Under the pieces are notes generated by a model that was given only the letters and a program-made list of their open reading frames with translations, searched no databases and had not been told where the DNA came from. Below, one piece after another: positions 1 through 6,322 of a DNA stretch of 9,135 nucleotides (its first letter is position 1; the number at the start of each line of letters is the position of its first letter). A program made the translations under genes and the position numbers. The DNA is taken from contig JAICSZ010000056.1 in NCBI GenBank assembly GCA_025936615.1, positions 1 to 9,135 of the forward strand, in the 5' to 3' direction. Origin of the DNA: Pedococcus sp. (GTDB lineage Bacteria; Actinomycetota; Actinomycetes; Actinomycetales; Dermatophilaceae).

Positions 1-972
1 CATCTTCTCGGACTCGCTGCCGGGCAGGTAGCCCAGCTCCTGGCCGCCCACGGCGTACAGCGGTCGGAACACCACGACCTTGCGGTGCTGACGGCGCTCC
101 ATGACCGCCTCCAGGCCGGCGCACAGCGCCAGCGCCGACTTGCCCGTGCCGGCCCGGCCGCCGAGGCTGACGATCCCCACGTCGGGGTCGAGCAGCAGGT
201 CGAGGGCGATGCGCTGCTCGGCGCTGCGTCCGTGCAGCCCGAAGGCGTCGCGGTCGCCGCGGACCAGCCGCACCTGCTTGTCGGCGCCGACCCGGCCCAG
301 GCCGCTGCCACGCGGCGACAGCAGGACCAGACCGGTGTGGCAGGGCAGCTCCGCGGCGGCGGCGTGCTCGACGCGGCCGTTCTCGTAGAGGGCGTCCATC
401 TCCTCGACGGTGACGTCCAGCTCGGTCATGCCGGTCCACCCCGAGTCGACGGCGAGCTCGGCGCGGTACTCCTCGGCGCGCAGCCCGACTGCCGAGGCCT
501 TGACGCGCATCGGCAGGTCCTTGCTCACCACGGTGACGTCGTTGCCCTCGCCGGCGAGGTTCTTGCCCACAGCCAGGATGCGGGTGTCGTTGTCCCCCAA
601 CCGAAAGCCCGCGGGCAGTGAGCTCGGGTCGGTGTGGTTGAGCTCGACGCGCAGGGTGCCGCCGAGCTCGCCCAGCGGCACGGGTGCGTCCAGGCGTCCC
701 TCGCGCACCCGGAGGTCGTCGAGCAGGCGCAGCGCCTTGCGGGCGAAGAACCCCAGCTCGGGGTGGTGCCGCTTGGCCTCCAGCTCGGTGACGACCACGA
801 CCGGGAGCACCACCTCGTGCTCCTCGAACCGGAACATGGCGCGTGGGTCGGACAGCAGGACCGAGGTGTCCAGCACGAACGTGCGGCGCGGGAGCGCCTT
901 GGCCTTGCTCCTCGGACTCCTCGGGTTCGAGGCAGCGGACGTGCGACGGGTCTGGTCGGGTGTCGAGGCCAA
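1..972 (-). CDS. phoH: PhoH family protein, PIN-PhoH2 type (C-terminus beyond window)
   Basis: This is a PIN nuclease domain followed by a PhoH-type P-loop ATPase. PhoH2 proteins of this build are described as ATP-dependent RNA helicase/RNases, often with a toxin-antitoxin ancestry. The first 324 residues are visible; the family is about 430-450 aa, so roughly 110 are missing at the left edge. The PIN domain (about residues 31-160) starts at VLDTSVLL and shows a plausible acidic quartet: D35, E63, D129 (in NDTRIL) and D152. After a linker, the PhoH domain has Walker A GRAGTGKS around 272-279 (K278), and the visible part ends in GSESEKM, a typical PhoH sequence. I chose TTG at 972 because AAGGAG lies 7 bases upstream and the PIN core follows about 30 residues later, after a basic, low-complexity N-terminus. 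It follows uppS on the same strand after a 315-bp gap. The family call is firm; the RNA substrate is unknown. Confidence 0.95.
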   Translation of the reverse strand, partial: MASTPDQTRRTSAASNPRSPRSKAKALPRRTFVLDTSVLLSDPRAMFRFEEHEVVLPVVVVTELEAKRHHPELGFFARKALRLLDDLRVREGRLDAPVPLGELGGTLRVELNHTDPSSLPAGFRLGDNDTRILAVGKNLAGEGNDVTVVSKDLPMRVKASAVGLRAEEYRAELAVDSGWTGMTELDVTVEEMDALYENGRVEHAAAAELPCHTGLVLLSPRGSGLGRVGADKQVRLVRGDRDAFGLHGRSAEQRIALDLLLDPDVGIVSLGGRAGTGKSALALCAGLEAVMERRQHRKVVVFRPLYAVGGQELGYLPGSESEKM

Positions 973-975
973 TGT

Positions 976-983
976 CTCTCCTT
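976..983 (-). promoter_or_regulatory. Shine-Dalgarno site deciding the TTG start of phoH
   Basis: On the minus strand AAGGAGAG sits just before ACA and TTG (972-970). No ATG or GTG in frame has a comparable site, so the rare TTG start is favoured. Confidence 0.7.
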
Positions 984-989
984 GGCACA

Positions 990-1012
990 GCGCGCCGCTC
1001 GGCGCGGCGCGC
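990..1012 (-). repeat. Hairpin immediately upstream of the phoH ribosome binding site
   Basis: Perfect 9-bp arms, GCGCGCCGC at 990-998 and GCGGCGCGC at 1004-1012, with a 5-nt loop. On the phoH transcript the stem ends 6 nt before AAGGAG. It could be an attenuator, a terminator or a structure affecting ribosome access; its role is inferred only from position. Confidence 0.5.
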
Positions 1013-1030
1013 CTACTCGCGAACGAGGTG

Positions 1031-1070
1031 CCGGGACCGGGCCCTCCCACCGCGGTGGGACCGGTGCCGG
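1031..1070 (-). terminator. Long inverted repeat, possible terminator or attenuator before phoH
   Basis: The core is a perfect 16-bp palindrome, TCCCACCG/CGGTGGGA (1045-1060). It is extended by flanking arms at 1031-1040 and 1061-1070 that pair at 9 of 10 positions, with a 4-nt bulge (1041-1044). No U-tract follows on either strand, which is common in high-GC actinobacteria. A palindromic protein-binding site is the alternative, because the core has no loop. Confidence 0.4.
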
Positions 1071-1287
1071 CCCTCCGCTCGGAGCACGTCTCGCTCCATG
1101 TGGTGGGCCTCCCGAACGCCGGGCGGGTGCCCTGCGTCACATCCGACGGTACGACCGGTCAGCGCCTCGACGGGGAACGTCTGCGGTGTGTCGCCGAGAG
1201 TTCACCCGGGTGTCCGATGCCGCCCTCAGGAGTTGGAATGCCGCGTGGCCGGCCGGGTGCGCGGACACCCCTCGCGCCGCCTCGCGG

Positions 1288-2049
1288 TCAGCGGCCGAAG
1301 CGCCGCTCGCGCTCGGCGTAGGAGCGCAGCGCGCGCAGGAAGTCGACGTGCCGGAAGTCGGGCCAGTAGGCCTCGCAGAAGTAGAACTCCGACTTGGCGC
1401 TCTGCCACAGCAGGAACCCGCCGAGCCGCTGTTCACCGGAGGTGCGGATCACCAGGTCGGGGTCGGGCTGGCCCTTGGTGTAGAGGTGCGCGTCGATCTC
1501 CTCGACGCTGACGTTCTCGGCGATGGTGTCCACGGGGATGCCGAGCGCCGACTGCTCGAGCAGCATCGCCCGCACCGCGTCCGCGATCTCGCGCCGACCG
1601 CCGTAGCCGACGGCCACGTTGACGTGCAGGCCTGACACGTCGCGCGTCGCCTCGGCGGAGTCCTTGAGGCTTCGGGCGGTCTCGACCGGCAGCAGGTCGA
1701 GCGCCCCGATCGGGTGCAACCGCCACCGGTGCTCGGCGGCCAGGTCGGCGACGGCCGTCTCGATGATCTGCAGGAGCGGCACGATCTCCTTGGGGCTTCG
1801 GCTGAGGTTGTCGGTCGACAACAGCCACAGGGTGACCACCTCGACCCCGGCTTCCTCGCACCAGTGCAACAGGTCCTTGATCTTGTCCGCACCGGCCTGG
1901 TGTCCGTCGCGGACCTCGAAGCCGTTCGCCCGCGCCCAGCGCCGGTTGCCGTCGAGCATGACGCCCACGTGCCGCGGGACGGCCTCGTTGCGCAGGCTCT
2001 TGGCGACCTGTCGCTCATAGGCGGCGTAGAGCAGGTCGCGCAACGCCAC
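1288..2049 (-). CDS. uppS: Isoprenyl transferase, short-chain Z-isoprenyl diphosphate synthase type
   Basis: A cis-prenyltransferase that condenses isopentenyl diphosphate with an allylic diphosphate. The 253-aa sequence has the catalytic motif MLDGNRRWAR with D33, then LSTDNLSR at 77-84, GYGGRREI, and near the C-terminus RTSGEQRL (202-209), the pyrophosphate-binding and dimer region. LSTDNL replaces the FSTENW of long-chain enzymes. I associate this with the Rv1086-type (2Z,6E)-farnesyl diphosphate synthase, which feeds decaprenyl phosphate synthesis. Chain length cannot be read with certainty, so the symbol is generic. The frame is open upstream to 2175, but GTG at 2049 has GGGAGG 6 nt upstream and gives the usual family N-terminus (VALRDLLY). 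The gene is divergent from the thioesterase at 2226. Confidence 0.94.
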   Translation of the reverse strand: MALRDLLYAAYERQVAKSLRNEAVPRHVGVMLDGNRRWARANGFEVRDGHQAGADKIKDLLHWCEEAGVEVVTLWLLSTDNLSRSPKEIVPLLQIIETAVADLAAEHRWRLHPIGALDLLPVETARSLKDSAEATRDVSGLHVNVAVGYGGRREIADAVRAMLLEQSALGIPVDTIAENVSVEEIDAHLYTKGQPDPDLVIRTSGEQRLGGFLLWQSAKSEFYFCEAYWPDFRHVDFLRALRSYAERERRFGR

Positions 2050-2225
2050 AGCTTGCCTCCCGTCGACCTGCCTGAATCGTCCCTGAGCGCCCCTCCCGCC
2101 GCCGGTGGCGCTTTTCCACGGTACTCCTGCCGCCCCCAACCCGCCTCGAACCCTCCTGCAAACACGTTCCAGCACGCCGCAGGCCCGGCCGGACCGGCCC
2201 GGTCGTCACCCGGCAGGATGGGCCC

Positions 2226-3044
2226 ATGGTTGGCGGCCCCTCCTACTACGAGGTCACACGCGCCCGTGGTGGGACGACCGCAGTGGCGCCCACGCGGCAC
2301 ACGGCGGGCCCCTGGTCGCCCGACGCGCAGCACGGCGGTCCTCCTGCCGCACTGCTCGCGCGGGCCATCGAGGGCCTCGGCGACGGGTCGCGCACGGTGT
2401 CTCGGATCACCGTGGACCTCCTGGGCCCGGCCCCCTTGGCACCCCTGGAGGTGCGCGCGGCGGTGACCCGCCCAGGACGCACCGTCGAGCTCGTCGGGGC
2501 GGAGCTCGTCGACGACTCCGGGCGCGTCGTCATGCGCGCGTCCGCGTGGCGGGTCCCCCGCGGCGCTGGTGGCCTCGTCGCCGGGCTCCCCGAGGCTCCT
2601 CCCGGCCCGGACCACGGCCGCGAGCTGGACCTCCCGCCGGGCTGGCACCGGGGGTACCTCGACACGATCACCTGGCGATGGGTCGAAGGAGCGCTTGCCG
2701 AGCCGGGGCCGGCCACCGTGTGGATGCGGCCCGGTGTGCCGCTCGCCACAGGCGAGGAGCTCACGCCGCTTCAGCGGCTGCTCGTGTGCGTCGACTCCGC
2801 CTCGGGCGTCAGCTCTGCGCTCGACATCCGGCAGTGGCAGTTCATGAACACCGAGCTGACCGTGCACCTCGTGCGTGAGCTGCGGGGAGAGTGGGTCGGT
2901 CTGCGGGCTCGCACCGTGCTCGTCGGCGGCGCCTCGGGGCTGGCCCTGGCGGAGGTGTTCGACGAGGAGGGGTTCGTGGGGCACTCGGCGCAGGCCCTGT
3001 TGGTGCGACCGATCGAGGTTCCCACCGAACCTACTAGCGCGTAA
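2226..3044 (+). CDS. Thioesterase family protein, double hotdog (TesB/4HBT_3-like)
   Basis: A 272-aa protein that looks like an acyl-CoA thioesterase-type double hotdog. The N-terminal hotdog contains the segment PWSPDAQHGGPPAALL (about 29-44), the HGGP helix start typical of this family. A second hotdog follows, with the conserved-looking end FDEEGFVGHSAQALLV. The linker near 100-135 is rich in Pro and Gly. The acyl substrate is unknown and catalysis is not demonstrated; some members lack clear active-site residues. ATG at 2226 has only a weak AGGA upstream but is the natural beginning of the family N-terminus. It ends 29 bp before trhA on the same strand, and its stop codon lies inside the palindrome that precedes trhA. 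It occupies a position where the M. tuberculosis order has a different gene. Confidence 0.82.
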   Translation: MVGGPSYYEVTRARGGTTAVAPTRHTAGPWSPDAQHGGPPAALLARAIEGLGDGSRTVSRITVDLLGPAPLAPLEVRAAVTRPGRTVELVGAELVDDSGRVVMRASAWRVPRGAGGLVAGLPEAPPGPDHGRELDLPPGWHRGYLDTITWRWVEGALAEPGPATVWMRPGVPLATGEELTPLQRLLVCVDSASGVSSALDIRQWQFMNTELTVHLVRELRGEWVGLRARTVLVGGASGLALAEVFDEEGFVGHSAQALLVRPIEVPTEPTSA

Positions 3045-3062
3045 CTTACGCGACCGTAGGTT
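3043..3062. promoter_or_regulatory. TetR-style operator palindrome upstream of trhA
   Basis: Half-sites AACTTACG (3043-3050) and CGTAGGTT (3055-3062) are inverted repeats matching at 7 of 8 positions around a 4-bp centre. The left half is also part of a second palindrome, CGCGTAA-C-TTACGCG (3038/3039-3052). It is AT-richer than its surroundings. It overlaps the end of the thioesterase stop codon and touches the candidate trhA -10 box, so a bound repressor would block initiation. The regulator's identity is not visible in the window. Confidence 0.55.
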
Positions 3063-3067
3063 ATGGT
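3062..3067 (+). promoter_or_regulatory. Candidate -10 element for leaderless trhA
   Basis: TATGGT fits the actinobacterial TANNNT consensus. The ATG of trhA at 3074 lies 6 nt after it, exactly where transcription would start. No Shine-Dalgarno site lies at the usual distance. A convincing -35 is not seen, as is usual for many such promoters. Confidence 0.42.
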
Positions 3068-3073
3068 TGGTCC

Positions 3074-3769
3074 ATGGCCCACACCACCGAGGCGCGCGCG
3101 GACAGCGCCGTCGAGACCGTCGTCGCCGTCGTCAAGCCGCGGATGCGCGGCTGGCTGCATGCCGGCATGGTCCCGCTGGCCCTCGCCGCCGGCATCGTCC
3201 TGATCGCGCTGGCGCCGACCACGCCCGCCCGCATCGCCGCCGCGGTCTACTCCGTGAGCGCCTGGCTGCTGTTCGGCACCTCCGCCGTCTACCACCGCGG
3301 CAAGTGGTCACCGCGGGTCGCCGGAGTCCTCAAGCGGTGCGACCACTCCAACATCTTCCTCATCATCGCCGGCACCTACACGCCGTTCGCGCTGCTGCTT
3401 CCGCACGACAAGGCACGCACCATGCTGCTCATCGTGTGGTCCGGCGCAGCCGCCGGCGTGCTGTTCCGGGTGCTCTGGGTCGGTGCGCCGCGCTGGCTCT
3501 ACACACCGGTCTACGTCGCGCTCGGCTGGGTCGCCGTCTTCTACCTCGGCCCGCTGTTGAAGAACGGTGGCGTCGCCATCGTCACCCTGATCGCCGTCGG
3601 TGGCCTGCTGTACACGCTCGGCGCCGTCGTCTACGGCACCAAGCGCCCGAACCCCTCACCGCGGTGGTTCGGGTTCCACGAGATCTTCCACACGCTGACC
3701 GTGGCAGCCTTCGCCGTCCACTACGTGGCAGCCTCGATGTCGGTCTACGGCGCCGGCTCGCCGTCCTGA
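3074..3769 (+). CDS. trhA: TrhA/hemolysin III family (PAQR) membrane protein
   Basis: A 231-aa polytopic membrane protein of the hemolysin III/YqfA/TrhA group within the PAQR superfamily, with about seven predicted helices. The putative metal site is visible: SAVYH (70-74, H74), CDHS (89-92, D90), GTYTP (100-104), and FHEIFH (201-206) with H202 and H206, plus H216. Despite the name, a haemolytic role is not established for most members; links to membrane energetics and fluidity are better supported for the family. Length is normal. The ATG lacks a Shine-Dalgarno site and probably begins a leaderless message under the palindrome at 3043-3062. Its last 25 bp overlap the 3' end of the convergent small gene at 3745-4107. 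Confidence 0.93.
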   Translation: MAHTTEARADSAVETVVAVVKPRMRGWLHAGMVPLALAAGIVLIALAPTTPARIAAAVYSVSAWLLFGTSAVYHRGKWSPRVAGVLKRCDHSNIFLIIAGTYTPFALLLPHDKARTMLLIVWSGAAAGVLFRVLWVGAPRWLYTPVYVALGWVAVFYLGPLLKNGGVAIVTLIAVGGLLYTLGAVVYGTKRPNPSPRWFGFHEIFHTLTVAAFAVHYVAASMSVYGAGSPS

Positions 3770-4107
3770 CGGGTCGCCCCGTCCTGACCTGGCTCCTCGT
3801 CCTGAGCAGCATCTGCCTCCGGGGCGGGATCCGGGCCTGAGCCCTCGGGCCGCTCCCTCGGAGCAGCCGGCTGCTCGGGGTCAGCCTGCTCGCGGCCGTC
3901 CGGCTCCTGGCCCTTGGCCCCGGCCTCGTGCCGCCGCCGCTCCTCCTGCTGGGCCTCAGCCGCGCGCTGGGCCTCCTCGGCGCGGTAGGACATCCGCCGC
4001 ATCCGGGCGTTCATGTTGCGCATCAGCAGGTAGAGCGCGACCGCGAGGACGAAGAACGCCACGAAGCCCCACATCCCCGGTGAGACCACGGTCGACGGCT
4101 CGTTCAC
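3745..4107 (-). CDS. Small single-helix membrane protein coupled to mca
   Basis: A 120-aa protein that I recognise only by position: a small conserved hypothetical gene follows mca in other actinobacteria (Rv1083 in M. tuberculosis). It begins with a short outside segment and one hydrophobic helix at about 12-29 ([18 protein letters not shown]). A basic patch follows, [13 protein letters not shown] (30-42), which should face the cytoplasm. Next comes a Glu/Gln/Arg-rich stretch likely to form a helix or coiled coil (43-62), then a disordered tail of Pro, Glu, Asp and Gln with QDG/QDE repeats. The GTG start overlaps the mca stop as GTGA (4104-4107), and GGAAGG lies 10 nt upstream within mca, so translation is probably coupled. 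A scaffold or membrane-anchor role beside Mca is possible but unproven. Confidence 0.75.
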   Translation of the reverse strand: MNEPSTVVSPGMWGFVAFFVLAVALYLLMRNMNARMRRMSYRAEEAQRAAEAQQEERRRHEAGAKGQEPDGREQADPEQPAAPRERPEGSGPDPAPEADAAQDEEPGQDGATRQDGEPAP

Positions 4108-5039
4108 GCCGTGGCCGCCTTCCGGGCGTCGTAGACCGGTTCCAGGTCCCCACGGGTCGCGAGCGCGTCGGCCTCCGGCACGTCCGCGATCCCCGCGAAC
4201 AGGTCGTCCTCCACCGGCACCACCGGCACGTAGGACACCGCGGCCTCGTAGTCCTCGGTGGGCCAGACCCGCTTCTGCATGTCCATCGGCACCCGGAACC
4301 AGTGTCCGTCCGGGTCGATCTGGGTGGCGTGGGCGAGCAGCGCCCGGTCGCGCACCTCGAAGTAGTCCGAGCAGGGGACGCGAGTGGTGATGGCCCGCGT
4401 GTCGGCCTCCTCCCACCGGGCCAGCCACTCGGCATACGGGCTCTCCTGCCCCAGCTCGAGGAAGGCGTCGTGGAACGCGACGAAGCGCGCCCGGCTGTGC
4501 CCGTTGTAGTAGAGCTTCAGGGGCTGCCAGGGCGCACCTGCATGAGGGTATGCCGCAGGGTCACCGGCGGCCTCGAAGGCCGCCATCGACACGGTGTGGG
4601 TCATCACGTGGTCCGGGTGCGGGTAGCCGCCGTTCTCGTCGTAGGTGGTCATGACGTGCGGCCGGAACCGGCGGACCTCGCGCACCAGCGCCTCCGCCGT
4701 GACCTCGATCGGCTCGAGCGCGAAGCAGCCCTCCGGGAGCGGGGGCAGCGGGTCCCCCTCGGGCAGCCCGGAGTCGACGAAGCCGAGCCAGGTGTGGTCG
4801 ACACCGAGCGCCTCCTGCGCCGCCTTCATCTCGTCGCGACGCACCTGGGCGAGGTCGCGCAGGATGTGCGCGTCGTGCTGGAGCTTCGGGTTCAGCACGT
4901 CGCCCCGCTCACCCCCCGTGCACGACACGACGAGGACGTCGACACCGTTCGCGGCGTACATCGCCGTCGTCGCCGCACCCTTGCTCGACTCGTCGTCGGG
5001 GTGCGCGTGCACCGCCATGAGCCGCAACCGGTCGCCCAC
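4104..5039 (-). CDS. mca: Mycothiol S-conjugate amidase Mca
   Basis: A zinc-dependent LmbE/PIG-L family amidase that splits mycothiol S-conjugates into a mercapturic acid, which is exported, and GlcN-Ins, which is recycled. The 311-aa sequence has the metal motif AHPDDESS (12-19; H13, D15, D16) and the second site YPHPDHV (139-145; H144 as third zinc ligand, H141 nearby). It also has the family segments [13 protein letters not shown] and YDENGGY. The length and the region after 145 ([10 protein letters not shown], then the C-terminal extension) fit Mca better than the deacetylase MshB. GTG at 5039 has GGAAGG 9 nt upstream; ATG at 5018, seven codons later, is the alternative. It is divergent from the DUF4307 gene across 70 bp, and the small membrane gene downstream overlaps it. 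It marks the host as a mycothiol producer. Confidence 0.95.
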   Translation of the reverse strand: MGDRLRLMAVHAHPDDESSKGAATTAMYAANGVDVLVVSCTGGERGDVLNPKLQHDAHILRDLAQVRRDEMKAAQEALGVDHTWLGFVDSGLPEGDPLPPLPEGCFALEPIEVTAEALVREVRRFRPHVMTTYDENGGYPHPDHVMTHTVSMAAFEAAGDPAAYPHAGAPWQPLKLYYNGHSRARFVAFHDAFLELGQESPYAEWLARWEEADTRAITTRVPCSDYFEVRDRALLAHATQIDPDGHWFRVPMDMQKRVWPTEDYEAAVSYVPVVPVEDDLFAGIADVPEADALATRGDLEPVYDARKAATA

Positions 5040-5109
5040 CTGCTCAACCCTTCCAAGCCATCGCCGACAATGGGACGCCCGACATCCTCTCACCACCGAA
5101 GGGCGACCC

Positions 5110-5475
5110 ATGCCGCTCCCCCGACCAGCACCCGGCACCGGCCGGTGGTGGGTCATCGGCACGCTCGGCGTGAGCGTCGGTGTCATCCTCGTGGTCTGGC
5201 TGGCGCTCGCGAACACGCTGGGCAAGGTCACCTGGACCGACACCGGGTACAAGGTGGTGGACGAACGCAGCGTGCGCGTCGAGTTCGACGTGCACCGCTC
5301 GCCCGGGCAGGCGGCGACCTGCACGGTGAGGGCGCTGGACCAGCGCTTCGGGGTGGTCGGCGCGCTCGAGGTCCAGGTGCCTGCCGGACCGCAGCGCACC
5401 GTCCACCAGGCGGTGACGGTCCGCACGACCTCGCGGGCCGTGACGGGCACCGTGCAGCGGTGCGACGCCGCCTGA
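5110..5475 (+). CDS. DUF4307 family membrane protein
   Basis: A 121-aa protein of unknown function found between mca and greA in actinobacteria (Rv1081c by position). It has a short N-terminal tail rich in Pro and Arg. One transmembrane helix follows at about 13-35 ([20 protein letters not shown]). The rest is a beta-rich domain of about 85 residues, probably outside the membrane, with [19 protein letters not shown] in the centre. Two cysteines, C71 and C118, lie in this domain and could form a disulfide if it is extracytoplasmic. The frame is open further upstream across the mca start, but ATG at 5110, preceded by AAGGG, gives the family-like beginning. It is on the same strand as greA, with a 213-bp gap between them. 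Confidence 0.87.
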   Translation: MPLPRPAPGTGRWWVIGTLGVSVGVILVVWLALANTLGKVTWTDTGYKVVDERSVRVEFDVHRSPGQAATCTVRALDQRFGVVGALEVQVPAGPQRTVHQAVTVRTTSRAVTGTVQRCDAA

Positions 5476-5688
5476 GCCCCCTCCTGCCCGGACCATCCCG
5501 GCGCGGTGCACGGGGCGGGCCCGGACTTCGGAGCGTTTGGACCCTTTGCCCCCTTGCGGGGTATCGTGGTCCTTTCACCGATCGGTCTGGTCCCTGAAAC
5601 GCGAACGTGCCGGGGACCGGGCCGTTGCTTTTAGCACCCGACCACCGGCGTCATCGCGCCGGCGGGATGCCCAACTAAGGAGTAGGAC
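5476..5688 (+). promoter_or_regulatory. greA upstream region with candidate promoter and leader hairpin
   Basis: A candidate sigma-A promoter has TTGGAC (5537-5542) and TATCGT (5562-5567), with a 19-bp spacer that is rather long. Initiation near 5574 would give a leader of about 115 nt. A small hairpin CCGGCG/CGCCGG (5645-5650, 5657-5662; 6-nt loop) lies before the strong site AAGGAG (5677-5682), which is 6 nt from the GTG start at 5689. No known riboswitch is recognised. No convincing terminator for the DUF4307 gene is seen, so partial read-through into greA is possible. Confidence 0.35.
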
Positions 5689-6180
5689 GTGAGCGAGACC
5701 GCGACCCCGACCGGGAGCTACCTGACCCAGGACGCCTTCGACCGACTGAAGGCCGAGCTGGACCAGCTCTCCGGTGAAGGCCGCACCGAGATCGCCAAGC
5801 GGATCGAGGCGGCGCGCGAGGAGGGTGACCTCAAGGAGAACGGCGGTTACCACGCCGCCAAGGAGGAGCAGGGCAAGATGGAGGCCCGGATCCGCCAGCT
5901 CGCCCAGCTGCTCGAGAACGCGACCGTCGGTGCGACCCCGCCGGACGACGGTGTCGTCGAGCCGGGAATGGTCGTGACCATCGACCTGCTCGGTGACGAG
6001 GAGACGTTCCTCATGGGCAGCCGTGAGATCGCCGACGGCTCGATGCAGGTCTACAGCGAGAAGTCCGCCCTCGGCGCCGCCATCAACGGCAAGACGATCG
6101 GCGACACGGTCTCCTACCAGGCTCCGAACGGCAAGACCTTCGAGGTGACCATCAAGGGCGCCAAGCCCTACCAGGCCTGA
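5689..6180 (+). CDS. greA: Transcription elongation factor GreA
   Basis: GreA binds the secondary channel of RNA polymerase and stimulates cleavage of backtracked RNA. The 163-aa sequence has the N-terminal coiled-coil domain (about 12-85), with the acidic tip EEGDLKENGGYH (44-55) holding D47 and E50, the pair that coordinates catalytic magnesium. The C-terminal FKBP-like domain (about 88-163) ends in GKTFEVTIKGAKPYQA. The length is normal for an actinobacterial GreA. The GTG start is fixed by AAGGAG 6 nt upstream. It is followed after about 15 bp by a strong terminator hairpin, so this is the end of the transcription unit. Confidence 0.98.
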   Translation: MSETATPTGSYLTQDAFDRLKAELDQLSGEGRTEIAKRIEAAREEGDLKENGGYHAAKEEQGKMEARIRQLAQLLENATVGATPPDDGVVEPGMVVTIDLLGDEETFLMGSREIADGSMQVYSEKSALGAAINGKTIGDTVSYQAPNGKTFEVTIKGAKPYQA

Positions 6181-6194
6181 CCACCTCGCACGAC

Positions 6195-6235
6195 ACGAGA
6201 GCCCGCCCCCCGGCAGCGTTGGGGCGGGCTCTCGT
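6195..6235 (+). terminator. Rho-independent-like terminator of greA
   Basis: A perfect 15-bp stem, ACGAGAGCCCGCCCC (6195-6209) with GGGGCGGGCTCTCGT (6221-6235), and an 11-nt loop, begins 14 bp after the greA stop. There is no long U-tract, as is usual at high GC. It may also stop transcription coming from the convergent ilvA. Confidence 0.85.
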
Positions 6236-6285
6236 CCTGCGCGGGTCCCGGTTGGACGCTGTGGAGGTTACGGCGGCTCCGTCGT

Positions 6286-6308
6286 CAACCCTTGCAAATC
6301 ATGGGTTG
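6286..6308 (-). terminator. Weak inverted repeat after ilvA
   Basis: CAACCC (6286-6291) and GGGTTG (6303-6308) with an 11-nt, AT-richer loop, about 15 bp after the ilvA stop. The stem is only 6 bp, so it is a weak terminator candidate. Together with the greA hairpin beyond, it accounts for most of the convergent gap. Confidence 0.3.
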
Positions 6309-6322
6309 GCGCCGCGGTCAGG

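Larger units (their letters stand above)
973..1287. other. Non-coding gap between uppS and phoH, hairpin-rich
   Basis: This 315-bp stretch holds no convincing gene. Short open frames cross it on both strands but lack family-like sequence, and those on the minus strand simply extend across the uppS end. It contains the strong inverted repeats at 990-1012 and 1031-1070 listed separately. There is also a small hairpin at 1255-1270 (GGGTG/CACCC, 6-nt loop) shortly after the uppS stop, which might serve as a weak uppS terminator, and a 10-bp palindrome CACCCGGGTG at 1203-1212. I see no tRNA, known riboswitch or clear sigma-A promoter. It most likely carries the phoH promoter and a structured leader. 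Confidence 0.55.

Noticed and set aside
1200..1206. GTTCACC, the half-site of an actinobacterial PhoP (PHO) box, between uppS and phoH
   Set aside because: Only one unit is present; the next 11-nt repeats do not match. Despite its name, phoH here need not be phosphate-regulated.
1208..1270. Perfect 9-bp inverted repeat GGGTGTCCG / CGGACACCC separated by 45 bp
   Set aside because: The spacer is long and at this GC content such repeats are not rare; no further symmetry or gene feature supports it.
2187..2199. A 13-mer GGCCGGACCGGCC occurring here and again at 7586-7598
   Set aside because: It is a self-complementary GC word, easily repeated by chance; the two copies have different contexts and no common flanks.
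1449..2984. A 511-codon open frame on the minus strand spanning uppS, the divergent gap and the thioesterase
   Set aside because: It runs through two well-supported genes in other frames and across their promoter region; the sequence is low-complexity Arg/Pro/Ala of shadow type.
4080..5597. A 505-codon open frame on the plus strand antisense to mca and across the DUF4307 gene
   Set aside because: It is an antisense shadow caused by high GC third positions. The opposite strand has clear Mca motifs and the sequence shows no family resemblance.
5574..5688. greA leader as a riboswitch or regulatory RNA
   Set aside because: Only one short hairpin is seen and no known riboswitch core is recognised.
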